Assembly: GCA_040768585.1 (NCBI GenBank)
Contig: JAXGMQ010000001.1
Coordinates: 1,922,001 to 1,986,000, forward strand
From: JAXGMQ01 sp040768585
GTDB lineage: Bacteria; Caldisericota; Caldisericia; JAAYUI01
DNA: 64,000 nt
Direction: 5' to 3'
Below the pieces are notes generated by a model, which saw only the letters and a list, made by a program, of their open reading frames with translations, made no database searches and was not told the DNA's origin. The first letter of the stretch is position 1. Each line of letters starts with the position of its first letter. The translations under genes were made by a program, and so were the position numbers. Below are positions 8,601 through 15,852 of this stretch, piece after piece.

Positions 8601-10740
8601 ATACCTTGAATCTTCCTGGGCCGGCTTTGATTGGGAAATCAAATCTTCCGCCCGTTTCGATTCCATATTTCCAATCCCAATATTTACGTCTTGTGGGTTG
8701 AGTTGGGAAGAGTGTGTTGTAGAGGTCGACATAACCCCAACCGCACTCGTAGCTTGGGGTGTAGTTCACCGAGCCGTCCCAGTCCTCTCTGATCTCTCTT
8801 GCTCCATTTATCATGAGAGCCTTTACAAGGGCTGCCGATGGCTCAAATCTCTGCTCATACTGGTTCATCCATTGCTGGGTGAGAACTGCGGCACCAGCGA
8901 GGTTTGGACAAGACATCGATGTGCCTGAGTTCTGAACATAGTCATCCTGTGGATTGTTGCGCCAATAGTCGATACCCATGACGTTTCTGCCGGGCGCAAC
9001 AAGGTCTGGATTGATTCTCTCGTCAGAGGTTGGTCCCTTTGATGAGAATCTGGCCATTGTCTCGGCGTGGATAAAATGAACTCTGTTGCCGATGTCATGT
9101 GTGTATTGGAGAGGTGGGTAAAATCTGATGCGGTTTCCACCAAGTACCTGCATGCAGAAACCGAATTCATCCTCGCCTGGAACGTTGCCCGTGACACAGA
9201 CTCTTCTTGTGTTTGCTGTGCTTGAGCTAAACCCAGAGTTGTCGTCCAGGTAGAGTATGACGTCCCCAGGATTGCCTGTCTGAACAAGCTCTGCTGAAGG
9301 TCTGTTGTTTCCGCCAGCGCCAACGCAAATATTATTCTTGGCAACACTTGGTGTGCCGAGTGAATAGCTGCCCCATGAACCGCTGTTGCCAGCTGATACT
9401 GCAACAACCATGTCGGGATAGTCCCAGACAAACTGGTCAAGATATTGACAGGATGCGGTGTATGTGTCCGTATTTGAGCCCCATGAGTTGCTGTGAACTC
9501 TGGCGCCGTAATAATAGGCGTCCGGAAGTCCTGGATTGAGCCAGCCAAGACCCGTCTGGACGATAAGCTGCGATTCGGGACAAACGCCTGCGTACTGACC
9601 GTTGGAGTTGTATCCATCGCCAACAATTTGACCCGATGTGAATGTACCGTGACCGTGCCAATCATCCCACGGCTTTGACTGGTCTGGATCTGGTCCTGGG
9701 GGGAAGTATGGGCCAGCGCCATATCGGGAGTATCCGAAGTGAGCTTTGATGCGTGGTGGAAGACCATAATCCTCATTGAGAGTGGCAAGGTTACCAGTGT
9801 CACAACCGCTGTCTTGAACAGCAACGACTTTGCCTTGTCCTCTGAGACCCATGTCCCAGATGCCCTGTGGAAGTGGGTCAAGACTTGGGGATGAATCCTC
9901 GGAACGGGCTTCGATTCCCATGATTTCTCTGGATCTGTCCATATCGAGCTCTGGCTCGATGTACGGTGAGATGTTGGATACCGATGTTATCCATGCAATC
10001 TGATTGATGTCCTCGAAGCCGCACTCAAGATTGAAACTGCCGTCTTCCAGGTCGATGCTGCCATCAAAGGATTCACCTGGGATGAAGTTGATTATGTAAG
10101 AAATTCTCTCGCCCGGGTGAAGCATGACTGTAACTTTTGTGTTTCCATCTTCATCTGGTGTGATGTCGTTTGATATCTTAAACGCTGGGTGGAACACATT
10201 TCCACCCGTTACTCTATCCATCTGTTTAAAGCTTGATATGACCTGTGGAAGCGCTTTGATAATGAGAGCACCGTCTGAGAGAGCACCAACAATCTTTGCT
10301 CCAGACTGTGTTATTGTATCCTGCCATTCCTGTTTCACTGGGTATCCGAATTGAAGAATGAAGAAGTTTGATTTGTTTAAATCGACTTCATAGAAAGTCA
10401 AATCCAGCGGAGTTGTGGGAGTTGGTGTGAGGATCATATTTTCATCAGCAGTTAGTGTGTAGCCGTTGATGTAAACATTTCTGTTCGGCTCAAACTCTAA
10501 AGCGTCGAATCCATTGTCACGAAGAGTTTGAACCTGTGATGGATCGATGCTGCCAATAACGAAATTGTCGTATGTTTCCTCAATAGAAACTCCATAAGTA
10601 GAAAGCTCTCCAAGTGTAACATTGCCATCAACCACACTAATCTTGTAAAGGTTTCCTGAGGCGGAGGCTGGGACTATGCCAACCTGTGAAATGACGAAAG
10701 CAATAGCGAGACATACCAAAAGGACATGCTTTAATCGCAT
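5605..10740 (-). CDS. large secreted S8 subtilase, KP-43-like, with propeller, DUF11 and PKD domains
   Basis: A 1711-residue exported serine protease. The ATG at 10740 is preferred over the TTG at 10746 because GGAGG lies 6 nt before it. Signal peptide about residues 1-28. The catalytic set is complete: Asp310 (VVAVQDSGCD), His364 (WHGHGT), oxyanion Asn452 (SAGNSG) and Ser608 (SGTSMSCP), with an unusual insert between Asn and Ser. The next domain (FKVSLVWTDYP, NDLDLIVRSP, NNVEG) resembles the C-terminal barrel of KP-43-type alkaline proteases. About residues 1040-1433 contain seven units of the type PHVVWSDD...IFYRRWNGTEWV, probably a seven-bladed propeller. A DUF11-type domain (about 1490-1615) and a PKD domain with WGDGEE (about 1630-1711) finish the protein. 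It likely degrades extracellular or surface protein. No stalk domain is present. Confidence 0.9.
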   Translation of the reverse strand: MRLKHVLLVCLAIAFVISQVGIVPASASGNLYKISVVDGNVTLGELSTYGVSIEETYDNFVIGSIDPSQVQTLRDNGFDALEFEPNRNVYINGYTLTADENMILTPTPTTPLDLTFYEVDLNKSNFFILQFGYPVKQEWQDTITQSGAKIVGALSDGALIIKALPQVISSFKQMDRVTGGNVFHPAFKISNDITPDEDGNTKVTVMLHPGERISYIINFIPGESFDGSIDLEDGSFNLECGFEDINQIAWITSVSNISPYIEPELDMDRSREIMGIEARSEDSSPSLDPLPQGIWDMGLRGQGKVVAVQDSGCDTGNLATLNEDYGLPPRIKAHFGYSRYGAGPYFPPGPDPDQSKPWDDWHGHGTFTSGQIVGDGYNSNGQYAGVCPESQLIVQTGLGWLNPGLPDAYYYGARVHSNSWGSNTDTYTASCQYLDQFVWDYPDMVVAVSAGNSGSWGSYSLGTPSVAKNNICVGAGGNNRPSAELVQTGNPGDVILYLDDNSGFSSSTANTRRVCVTGNVPGEDEFGFCMQVLGGNRIRFYPPLQYTHDIGNRVHFIHAETMARFSSKGPTSDERINPDLVAPGRNVMGIDYWRNNPQDDYVQNSGTSMSCPNLAGAAVLTQQWMNQYEQRFEPSAALVKALMINGAREIREDWDGSVNYTPSYECGWGYVDLYNTLFPTQPTRRKYWDWKYGIETGGRFDFPIKAGPGRFKVSLVWTDYPSVPGASKHLVNDLDLIVRSPSGGVIYRGNQFIGGIGNSSESEPWPADRDSVNNVEGVTIGNATNQGIYTISVEGADVPQGPQPFALAVEYQATLPDFDVRVKPDIDYIDSDWTQGLYNVELNCIEGFTGPITLSCSVIGPEFSDSFTINPIIMNGQDVSTTLILNRKAPLTLGKYYIVIRGTSGNIYHEDLLTLVVRPSENYRFYFNKDVGVGGLGTSGDNGVTIANGEKLGYSLNYSVAERNYFDEVYIEDAIPRGAHYNNVAFPLPTHYSTDNGETWINAAPPTSAGYGYRLRWNIHEIPGSGHWMRLSTGVPGLDNVSQNVGSSTQEIMELDSNGYPHVVWSDDTTGDPFSSEIFYRRWNGTEWVDLFGNPGFSDISATVGTYSIEPDMVIDGNNNPHFVWREQSSTGSSEYIYYTRWNGTALVRGDGTVGVDVLSPTINNADYSIPRIATNPSGNLCIGYVMEIPGWWFFPSEYAIYLTNWNGTAWTQLDNTTPGSQQFFYTTSLSYPDFALAIDNAGMPLLAFEQTRYFLWFYMQDDLFTTKWNGSNWVYFNGTTPGQENMVPSPYVRSHTDPELIMHKNVPHLVWSDNWLGNNDIFYTVYRNNRWETANGLTGYDKLTNSTELDSNPVVAIQPNDSPAVSWQLTEDAGNNIMFRWFVNGWQNLFETGAVEKITDSPTESITPQLQIGSNGVPFFGFIDNMTQNNEVYVTYPILGYANAKFPGQIIWEAKVDDAIPAGVSAIINNAYISAKVDKLEYQVTTNKQLAQTINPLDTEIYVKKVASPTTVKLNQNITYTITVENRGSVELTQVNVSDVMPKGMELVSSRPAASKSANGAYWVVNLLKPGESVKLTLVAKITDERLNGQIVTNKLIVKSASSDVVKEDYAVVTVQNATSGYPSPDVTLKPLGELITSNAEFELHVWSGNGPFSYRIDWGDGEESIGNIDLGKPVKLSHDFASSGKYKVECTVTDRFGVTKLIELNVTVK

Positions 10741-10790
10741 TTGCAACCTCCAAGGTCTTTGGATTGAAAAAAATCGAATAAAACACGATT

Positions 10791-10818
10791 ATTCTACGGT
10801 TTTCGAGTTAAATTGCAA
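10791..10818 (-). promoter_or_regulatory. candidate promoter of the subtilase gene
   Basis: Read on the minus strand, TTGCAA (10818-10813) and TAGAAT (10796-10791) are 16 nt apart, about 50 nt upstream of the subtilase start. The -35 match is weak, the -10 good. The 193-bp gap also holds the divergent relA promoter. Confidence 0.4.
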
Positions 10819-10896
10819 GTTAAACAAATTCTTTACAATATGATTATTTTCGAAATAATGGGCAGAATTTGCACAGCAATAATCCATAATTAATTG

Positions 10897-10926
10897 TTGA
10901 CCTTTTGCGTATCACGTGATTATAAT
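10897..10926 (+). promoter_or_regulatory. sigma70-type promoter of relA, leaderless
   Basis: TTGACC (10897-10902) and a perfect TATAAT (10921-10926) with an 18-nt spacer. The ATG of relA is at 10934, only 7 nt after the -10 box, and there is no Shine-Dalgarno sequence, so transcription should begin at or within a base or two of the start codon. Confidence 0.65.
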
Positions 10927-10933
10927 CTCCCAC

Positions 10934-12913
10934 ATGCCTGCTGAAGGAAAATCTCCTTTTGATCTTTTTATGGAGCTGGTTGCTAAATCAGCCTATCTCG
11001 GTGACGTTTCTAACGAACTCAAGAAGGCATATGACATTGCAGTAAAATACCATGAGGGTCAGTTCAGAGAGAGCGGAGACCCATATGTGACACATCCTCT
11101 CATGGTTGCGATACTCCTAACGGAGTTGAAGGCTGATCTTCCCACACTCCAGGCTGCAATTTTGCATGATACCATTGAGGACACGCCTCTTAAAGCTAGT
11201 GATGTTGAGGAGTTATTTGGCACAGAGGTGTTGTCTCTAATCGATGGAGTGACAAAACTTTCAAAGGTACAATTCCTGTCAAACAAACAGCAGAAACTCG
11301 AAAATACGAGAAAAATGCTTCTTGCGATGGCAAGTGATATCAGGGTTGTTCTGATCAAGCTTGCAGACAGGCTTCACAATATGCAGTCTATTTATATCTT
11401 CCATCGCAAAAAACAGGTCAGAATTGCTCAAGATACTGTTGACATACATGTCCCACTAGCGAGTAGGCTTGGTATTTATAAATTCAAGTGGCAGCTAGAG
11501 GATTTGAGTTTCAGGTACCTTGAGCCGGATTTGTATAAACAGCTGGGTAGACAAGTTAGTCTGAAGCGATCCGAAAGAGATTCATTGATAGAGGAGGTAA
11601 GTCAGCAATTATCCGATATTCTCAAAGAGGAAGGGATAAAATTTGAGATATCGGGAAGGGCAAAAAACCTCTTCAGTATTTATAAAAAGATGGACAGAGA
11701 GGGCAAGGAGCTTGATGAGATTTATGACATCCACGCGGTCAGGGTTATCGTTGATGATGTTTCAACATGCTACCGTGTGCTTGGTCTCATCCATTCTCGC
11801 TGGAAACCCCTGCCGGGCAGAATAAAAGACTATATTGCTGTACCAAAATCCAATGGGTACAAATCCCTGCACACAACAGTCATTGGCCCAACCGGTGTGC
11901 CAATCGAGATTCAAATCAGATCCTGGCAGATGCACGGGGATGCTGAGTATGGGATAGCTGCCCACTGGAGGTACAAAGAGGGCAAGATAACCTTCAGCAA
12001 GGACTACGACCAGAAGCTGAATTGGTTAAGGCAGCTTCTTGAGTGGCAAGGTGAGATAAAACCCACTGAGGACTTTGTTGAAAGGGTCAAAACCGATTTG
12101 TTCTCAGACGAGGTTCTCGTGTTCACTCCAAAGGGTGATATTGTAAACCTGCCAGCGGGGGCGACTCCAATTGATTTTGCGTACAGGATCCACACAGAGG
12201 TTGGTCACAGTTGCACAGGGGCAAAAGTAAACGATCGTATAGTTCCTCTTTCCTATAGACTCAATACGGGCGATAGAGTCAAAGTGATGACCAGCAAACA
12301 CATCACTGGCCCATCAAGAGACTGGCTCAATTTTGTGGCTGGGCATTCAACGAAGGCAAGAATCAGAGCGTGGTTCAAGAAATCTATTGAAGAGCAGAAA
12401 CCGACACCTGCTGAGAAAGAAACAACGCCAAAACCCAAGCAGCAAAGAAGACCAATTAAGATTGGCAAGATTGGTGCGATGATTGAGCTTGAAGGGATTG
12501 ATAATTCTCCAGTTCTTCTGGCGCGATGTTGTAATCCAATCTATGGGGATGCGATTGTGGGTTTTATCACAAGAGGCAGGGGAGTTAGCATCCACAGACA
12601 GGACTGCCCCAACATCAGACATCTTGAGCACGACAGCGAGAGATTTGTAAAGGCAGAGTGGCTCAAGGAAGCAAGAAAAGCCTTTGTTGTAAGATTAACC
12701 TGTATTGTTGAGAATCGCACAGGTGTTTTAGCGAAGCTGTCTGGAATTCTTTCTGAGATGGGTATAAATATCCAAATGGCAAAAACCACGGTTGTTGACA
12801 CCAAACGTTCCAGATTGATTTTCGCTGTTGAGATAACGTCAAAAAACGAATTGAACGAGGTTACTTCCAGACTTGAGAGAGTTCCAGAGGTGATGAAAGT
12901 GTACAGAAGATGA
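10934..12913 (+). CDS. relA/spoT: bifunctional (p)ppGpp synthetase/hydrolase RelA/SpoT
   Basis: This 659-residue enzyme makes (p)ppGpp from ATP and GDP/GTP and hydrolyses it, controlling the stringent response. The N-terminal HD hydrolase is intact: His54 (YVTHP), His78-Asp79 in HDTIED, and LADRLHNM. The synthetase domain has RVIVDD, then RIKD at residues 296-299, the RxKD form typical of bifunctional rather than RelA-only enzymes, then YKSLHTTV and EIQIR. A TGS domain (about 392-452), a zinc-finger/CC region (ARCCNP) and a C-terminal ACT domain (about 583-659) follow. A GTG at 10916 extends the frame, but it lies inside the promoter, so I place the start at ATG 10934. dtd overlaps its stop by 4 nt (ATGA). 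Confidence 0.95.
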   Translation: MPAEGKSPFDLFMELVAKSAYLGDVSNELKKAYDIAVKYHEGQFRESGDPYVTHPLMVAILLTELKADLPTLQAAILHDTIEDTPLKASDVEELFGTEVLSLIDGVTKLSKVQFLSNKQQKLENTRKMLLAMASDIRVVLIKLADRLHNMQSIYIFHRKKQVRIAQDTVDIHVPLASRLGIYKFKWQLEDLSFRYLEPDLYKQLGRQVSLKRSERDSLIEEVSQQLSDILKEEGIKFEISGRAKNLFSIYKKMDREGKELDEIYDIHAVRVIVDDVSTCYRVLGLIHSRWKPLPGRIKDYIAVPKSNGYKSLHTTVIGPTGVPIEIQIRSWQMHGDAEYGIAAHWRYKEGKITFSKDYDQKLNWLRQLLEWQGEIKPTEDFVERVKTDLFSDEVLVFTPKGDIVNLPAGATPIDFAYRIHTEVGHSCTGAKVNDRIVPLSYRLNTGDRVKVMTSKHITGPSRDWLNFVAGHSTKARIRAWFKKSIEEQKPTPAEKETTPKPKQQRRPIKIGKIGAMIELEGIDNSPVLLARCCNPIYGDAIVGFITRGRGVSIHRQDCPNIRHLEHDSERFVKAEWLKEARKAFVVRLTCIVENRTGVLAKLSGILSEMGINIQMAKTTVVDTKRSRLIFAVEITSKNELNEVTSRLERVPEVMKVYRR

Positions 12914-13359
12914 GAGCCGTCATTCAGAGAGTAGATACCGCGTCTGTTAGTATTGATAATGTGGAAAAGACAAGAATAGAGAAGGGATTGTTGGCTCTTA
13001 TTGCCGTCATGGAGGGCGACACAATTGAGGATGCGGACTACATCGCAACAAAGATTTTGGGTCTTAGGGTGTTTCCGGACAGTGAAGACAAAATGAACCT
13101 TAGTGTTTATGACATTGCAGGTTCGGTGCTTGTCGTCTCGCAGTTTACCTTGGCGGGTGATGCGAGGAAAGGCAAAAGACCCAGTTTTTCAGATTCTGCG
13201 AGCCCAGAGGATGCCTTGCCACTCCTTGAGGAAATTGAAAAAAGAATCACCAAGGCAAGTGTTGGGTTTGCCAGAGGAGAGTTTGGCTCTCACATGAAGG
13301 TATCCCTCGTCAACGATGGGCCTGTGACAATTTTGCTTGATTCGAGGAAGAATTTTTAA
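12910..13359 (+). CDS. dtd: D-aminoacyl-tRNA deacylase
   Basis: The 149-residue protein hydrolyses D-amino acids wrongly attached to tRNA, a proofreading step in the cytoplasm. It has the family signatures: MRAVIQRV at the start, the SQFTLAGD motif whose Thr/Gln region forms the active site, and NDGPVT near the end, the cross-subunit Gly-Pro pocket that excludes L-amino acids. Length is standard. The start overlaps the relA stop as ATGA, a common gene order (relA-dtd-metallo-hydrolase) in Firmicutes and related bacteria, so translation is probably coupled. Confidence 0.95.
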   Translation: MRAVIQRVDTASVSIDNVEKTRIEKGLLALIAVMEGDTIEDADYIATKILGLRVFPDSEDKMNLSVYDIAGSVLVVSQFTLAGDARKGKRPSFSDSASPEDALPLLEEIEKRITKASVGFARGEFGSHMKVSLVNDGPVTILLDSRKNF

Positions 13360-13363
13360 AACC

Positions 13364-14014
13364 ATGCAGATAGAACGAGTTGTAAACGGACACCTTGAGG
13401 TCAATACATACATTGTGTTTTGCCCCGGCTCAAAAAATGGATTTGTGATTGACCCGTCTTATGAGCCTGAAAAGGTGATATCAAAAATCGATGAGCTTGG
13501 CTTGAATATCACTCATATCATCAACACCCACGAGCATCCAGACCATATCGCAGGCAATGAAGCATTAAAAAAACATACTAACGCGAAGATATGCATTTAC
13601 AGAGACATTGCAGATGCACTTGTCGATCCCAACAAGAATTTATCGGCGATGATTCCACCAGTTATTGTTTCCCCGCCAGCTGACGTATTACTCACCGATG
13701 GTGATGTGTTGAAGTTTGAAAGCCACCTTGGACCTGTTGAATTTCACGTCATGTATACGCCTGGTCACAGCATGGGTCACATATGTCTGAAATTCCATAG
13801 GGGGGTCTTTACAGGTGATTTGTTGTTCTTTGACTCAATCGGGAGAACTGATTTTCCAGGGTGTGATCTCTATATGATGAGAGATTCCCTGATAAGGTTG
13901 AGCCGAGAAATTCCGCCTGAGTTTGAGGTTTTTCCCGGACATCACGAAACAACAACCCACAAGAGAGAGCTTGAGAGAAATTATTTGTACAAGAGAATGA
14001 TTAGAAATTTCTAG
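13364..14014 (+). CDS. MBL-fold metallo-hydrolase (glyoxalase II-like)
   Basis: A 216-residue metallo-beta-lactamase-fold hydrolase. The dinuclear metal site is complete: THEHPDH, TPGHSMGH, FTGDLLF and a final PGHHE. Small proteins of this type hydrolyse thioesters such as S-D-lactoylglutathione or related compounds; the substrate here is not known. The frame extends to a TTG at 13337, inside dtd, but I chose ATG 13364 because the protein then begins at the usual first strand (MQIERVVNGHLEVNTYIV). The ribosome-binding site GAGGAAG is about 13 nt away, which is far, so initiation may depend on coupling to dtd, whose stop is 4 nt upstream. It ends the relA-dtd operon. Confidence 0.9.
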   Translation: MQIERVVNGHLEVNTYIVFCPGSKNGFVIDPSYEPEKVISKIDELGLNITHIINTHEHPDHIAGNEALKKHTNAKICIYRDIADALVDPNKNLSAMIPPVIVSPPADVLLTDGDVLKFESHLGPVEFHVMYTPGHSMGHICLKFHRGVFTGDLLFFDSIGRTDFPGCDLYMMRDSLIRLSREIPPEFEVFPGHHETTTHKRELERNYLYKRMIRNF

Positions 14015-14440
14015 TGCCAAAATCAACTTCTTTCTACTGAAAAATACAGTATATTCCTGCTTGTTCTGTAGACATTATTAATCTTGACTATTCTGTTGAC
14101 TGAGTTCCTTTCAGAACCCCAATTCCAATTAAATAGCCCACTCCCACCCACTGCAGCGATTACATCGACATAGATGCAATCATTTGAGATATTAGCAACC
14201 TAATTGAGTCGAGTTGTTTCTGAAACAGTAGCTTTCAAAACCAAACATAAAGAAATTCCTCCCTATTCTTTCATATTATATTGTGAATGAATCATATAAA
14301 TATTTTCTGAACTCATTCAAGTCAGTTGTTCTTAGTGTGGTTGTTTCTATTTTCACTTTCTCCCTCTGAATCAATTTCTATGAAACTTATCCACCGGGGG
14401 GATTTTTCTAAAAATATGAGTTAGTTATTTTCGAAAAAGA
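14015..14440. other. AT-rich intergenic stretch, no gene seen
   Basis: About 430 bp between the MBL-fold gene and the terminator of the convergent lexA-like gene. No credible ORF, tRNA or strong hairpin is visible. It holds one near-match to a DnaA box (TTATCCACC, 14387-14395), which alone means nothing. Confidence 0.6.
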
Positions 14441-14472
14441 AAACCCAGCAGCATCGAGTTTTCGCTGGGTTT
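14441..14472 (-). terminator. Rho-independent terminator of the lexA-like gene
   Basis: Perfect 9-bp arms AAACCCAGC (14441-14449) and GCTGGGTTT (14464-14472). On the minus strand the stem is followed by a T-rich run (TTCTTTTTCG). It lies about 30 nt past the stop of the lexA-like gene. Confidence 0.85.
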
Positions 14473-14503
14473 ATTTCAGTCAAGCAATGGTACATGGCAA
14501 TGT

Positions 14504-15100
14504 CTAAAGTTTTCTTATCAATCCCTTCACCCTACCCACAACGACGAGTGCCTCTGGGTCGACAACAGTCGAATCCCTAGTGCCGCTGATTGGCTTGATG
14601 ACAACCTTTGAGCCAAAGCGGAAAAGTCTGCCTAGCACTGGTTTAAAGTTATCAATAAGTCCGACAGTCGTGTCCCCATCCATCACGCCATTGCCTGGAA
14701 TGACGATAAGATAATCTCCATCCAGTACACCCTCATACGAAAGTGTGTTTCCCTGGACAAGAACAGCAACGCTGCCGGATTCAGCCTTTATTACCTCAGA
14801 AACCTTGAGGTTTCCGAGAGCTCGTCTTGGAGAGCTGCCGGCAAGATCGGTAAGTGTCGTGACATCAAGAACAACATTTGTCCCATGCTGCTTGAGTTGG
14901 ACAGAACGGGCCTTGTTTGGGTGTCTCTCAAGAAAGCCCTTATTTGTGAGTTTTGTTATGTGTTCATGGATTGTCGAAACTGATGATAACCCCATTGCAA
15001 TCCTGATTTCATCCAGACTGGGAGCAAAACCATTCTTAGAGGCGTAGTCTTTGATGAAATCAAGAACCTCTTTTTCTCTTTTTGTCAAATAATTCACCAT
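14504..15100 (-). CDS. LexA-like repressor lacking the Ser/Lys catalytic dyad
   Basis: A 198-residue protein with the LexA plan: a winged helix-turn-helix at residues 1-70 (YLTKREKEVLDFI, STIHEHITKLTNKGF) and a peptidase S24-like C-terminal domain at about 85-198. The Ala87-Gly88 cleavage bond is present in LAGSSP. The catalytic residues are not: the GDSM-type motif reads GNTL (117-120), placing Thr119 where the nucleophilic Ser should be, and the VKR-type motif reads LGRL, placing Gly157 where Lys should be. Self-cleavage by the classical SOS route is therefore unlikely. The ATG at 15100 has a GAGAGGTGA site; an in-frame TTG lies 21 nt upstream. It is convergent to relA-dtd and divergent from the small HTH gene. 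Confidence 0.85.
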   Translation of the reverse strand: MVNYLTKREKEVLDFIKDYASKNGFAPSLDEIRIAMGLSSVSTIHEHITKLTNKGFLERHPNKARSVQLKQHGTNVVLDVTTLTDLAGSSPRRALGNLKVSEVIKAESGSVAVLVQGNTLSYEGVLDGDYLIVIPGNGVMDGDTTVGLIDNFKPVLGRLFRFGSKVVIKPISGTRDSTVVDPEALVVVGRVKGLIRKL

Positions 15101-15444
15101 GTTTGTCACCTCTCTAGTCAATCATACTGTCTTCGACACGAAATAGTTCACTTCGTTTGTTTAACACCCATAAATACGTAATTGGCATTCATAATACGAA
15201 AATATACCGAAAGTTCCAAAAATTATCAATAGCGAATCAAATGCAATTCGTCATGAGTATACGTTCATAAATTATTTATACATACATATTAGAATGACAT
15301 AGTAAATATCAATAACATTACTACATTTAAATGAACTATATATACTGATTCACTATATAACAAAAGTAGATATAAGAAACTGAATCTAAAGAAATGCAAA
15401 ATATAGAATTAATAATTTAATGACAGAAAAAATAAGTAGACATG
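15101..15444. promoter_or_regulatory. AT-rich divergent control region with palindromes
   Basis: About 400 bp of conspicuously AT-rich DNA separate the lexA-like gene from the small HTH gene. It contains imperfect palindromes with CGAA/TTCG half-sites: ACGAA-N9-TTCGT (15138-15156) and CGAAT-N8-ATTCG (15233-15250), and a repeated ACTATATA octamer near 15340-15360. No ORF is visible. These could be operators for either regulator, but no known consensus is matched. Confidence 0.35.
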
Positions 15445-15489
15445 TTGACAAGTCGCTATATGTCACTTAGACTTCGATTTTGAAGTGAC
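15445..15489 (+). promoter_or_regulatory. promoter with overlapping inverted repeat upstream of the HTH gene
   Basis: TTGACA (15445-15450) and TAGACT (15468-15473) with a 17-nt spacer. An inverted repeat GTCACTT (15462-15468) / AAGTGAC (15483-15489) covers the -10 box and the expected start site, a classic operator position. The ribosome-binding site AAGGAGG follows at 15491. Confidence 0.55.
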
Positions 15490-15503
15490 TAAGGAGGCTT
15501 TTA

Positions 15504-15713
15504 ATGGAAGAAAAAAAGCTGCTGAGCCTGAAAGAGGCTGCCGAGTTGCTTGGCATCCACTATACGACAATGCGGCAATACGTGAGGAAGGGAAAGTTCC
15601 CTGTTGTGCGTATTGGCAGGCTTCTCAAAATTGAAGCAAAGGACATTGAATCCTACATCAGAGACAACAAAGTAGTCCTGACAGAAGACATCTCAGATTC
15701 AGACTCCAAGTGA
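15504..15713 (+). CDS. excisionase-family (MerR-like) helix-turn-helix DNA-binding protein
   Basis: A 69-residue protein with the HTH_17/excisionase pattern: LLSLKEAAELLGIHYTTMRQ, then YVRKGKFPVVRIGRLLKI, then a helix (AKDIESYI) and an acidic tail. Such proteins bind DNA as single winged-helix domains; in prophages they direct excision, but many chromosomal members are small regulators. No integrase or attachment site is visible, so a regulatory role is more likely. AAGGAGG lies 6 nt before the ATG. An inverted repeat overlaps its own promoter, suggesting autoregulation. It is 135 bp upstream of, and codirectional with, the first giant surface protein gene, which makes that operon its most likely target. 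That link is inferred. Confidence 0.8.
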   Translation: MEEKKLLSLKEAAELLGIHYTTMRQYVRKGKFPVVRIGRLLKIEAKDIESYIRDNKVVLTEDISDSDSK

Positions 15714-15792
15714 TTTGACTGGGTTTTTGACATGTGGTCTAAACCATTGTCTCTGATTGGATGTATTGCACATAAGCCGAGAGAGGTATCAG

Positions 15793-15852
15793 ATGAAGAA
15801 ACTAGACTTGGCTGAGCTATTTGTGAGGGCTATGAAAGGAGTACTCCAATGA
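15793..15852 (+). CDS. 19-codon upstream ORF coupled to giant gene 1
   Basis: ATG at 15793 opens a frame encoding MKKLDLAELFVRAMKGVLQ, whose TGA stop (15850-15852) overlaps the ATG of the giant gene (15849) as ATGA. GAGG at 15783-15786 sits 6 nt before the ATG, so it is well placed for translation. The giant gene also has its own AAAGGAG site inside this ORF. It may act as a translationally coupled leader peptide that sets the output of the 13-kb gene downstream. The peptide is amphipathic and basic and is not similar to anything I recognise. Without expression data, chance is not excluded. Confidence 0.5.
   Translation: MKKLDLAELFVRAMKGVLQ

Noticed and set aside
14387..14395. DnaA-box-like TTATCCACC in an AT-rich gap, considered as part of a replication origin
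   Set aside because: A single imperfect box, no cluster, and no dnaA or dnaN nearby.
15138..15156. SOS box for the LexA-like protein
   Set aside because: The palindrome fits neither the E. coli nor the B. subtilis LexA consensus; kept only as a generic operator candidate.
15504..15713. Excisionase-type HTH as a sign of an integrated mobile element
   Set aside because: No integrase, recombinase, phage gene or attachment-site repeat is visible around it.
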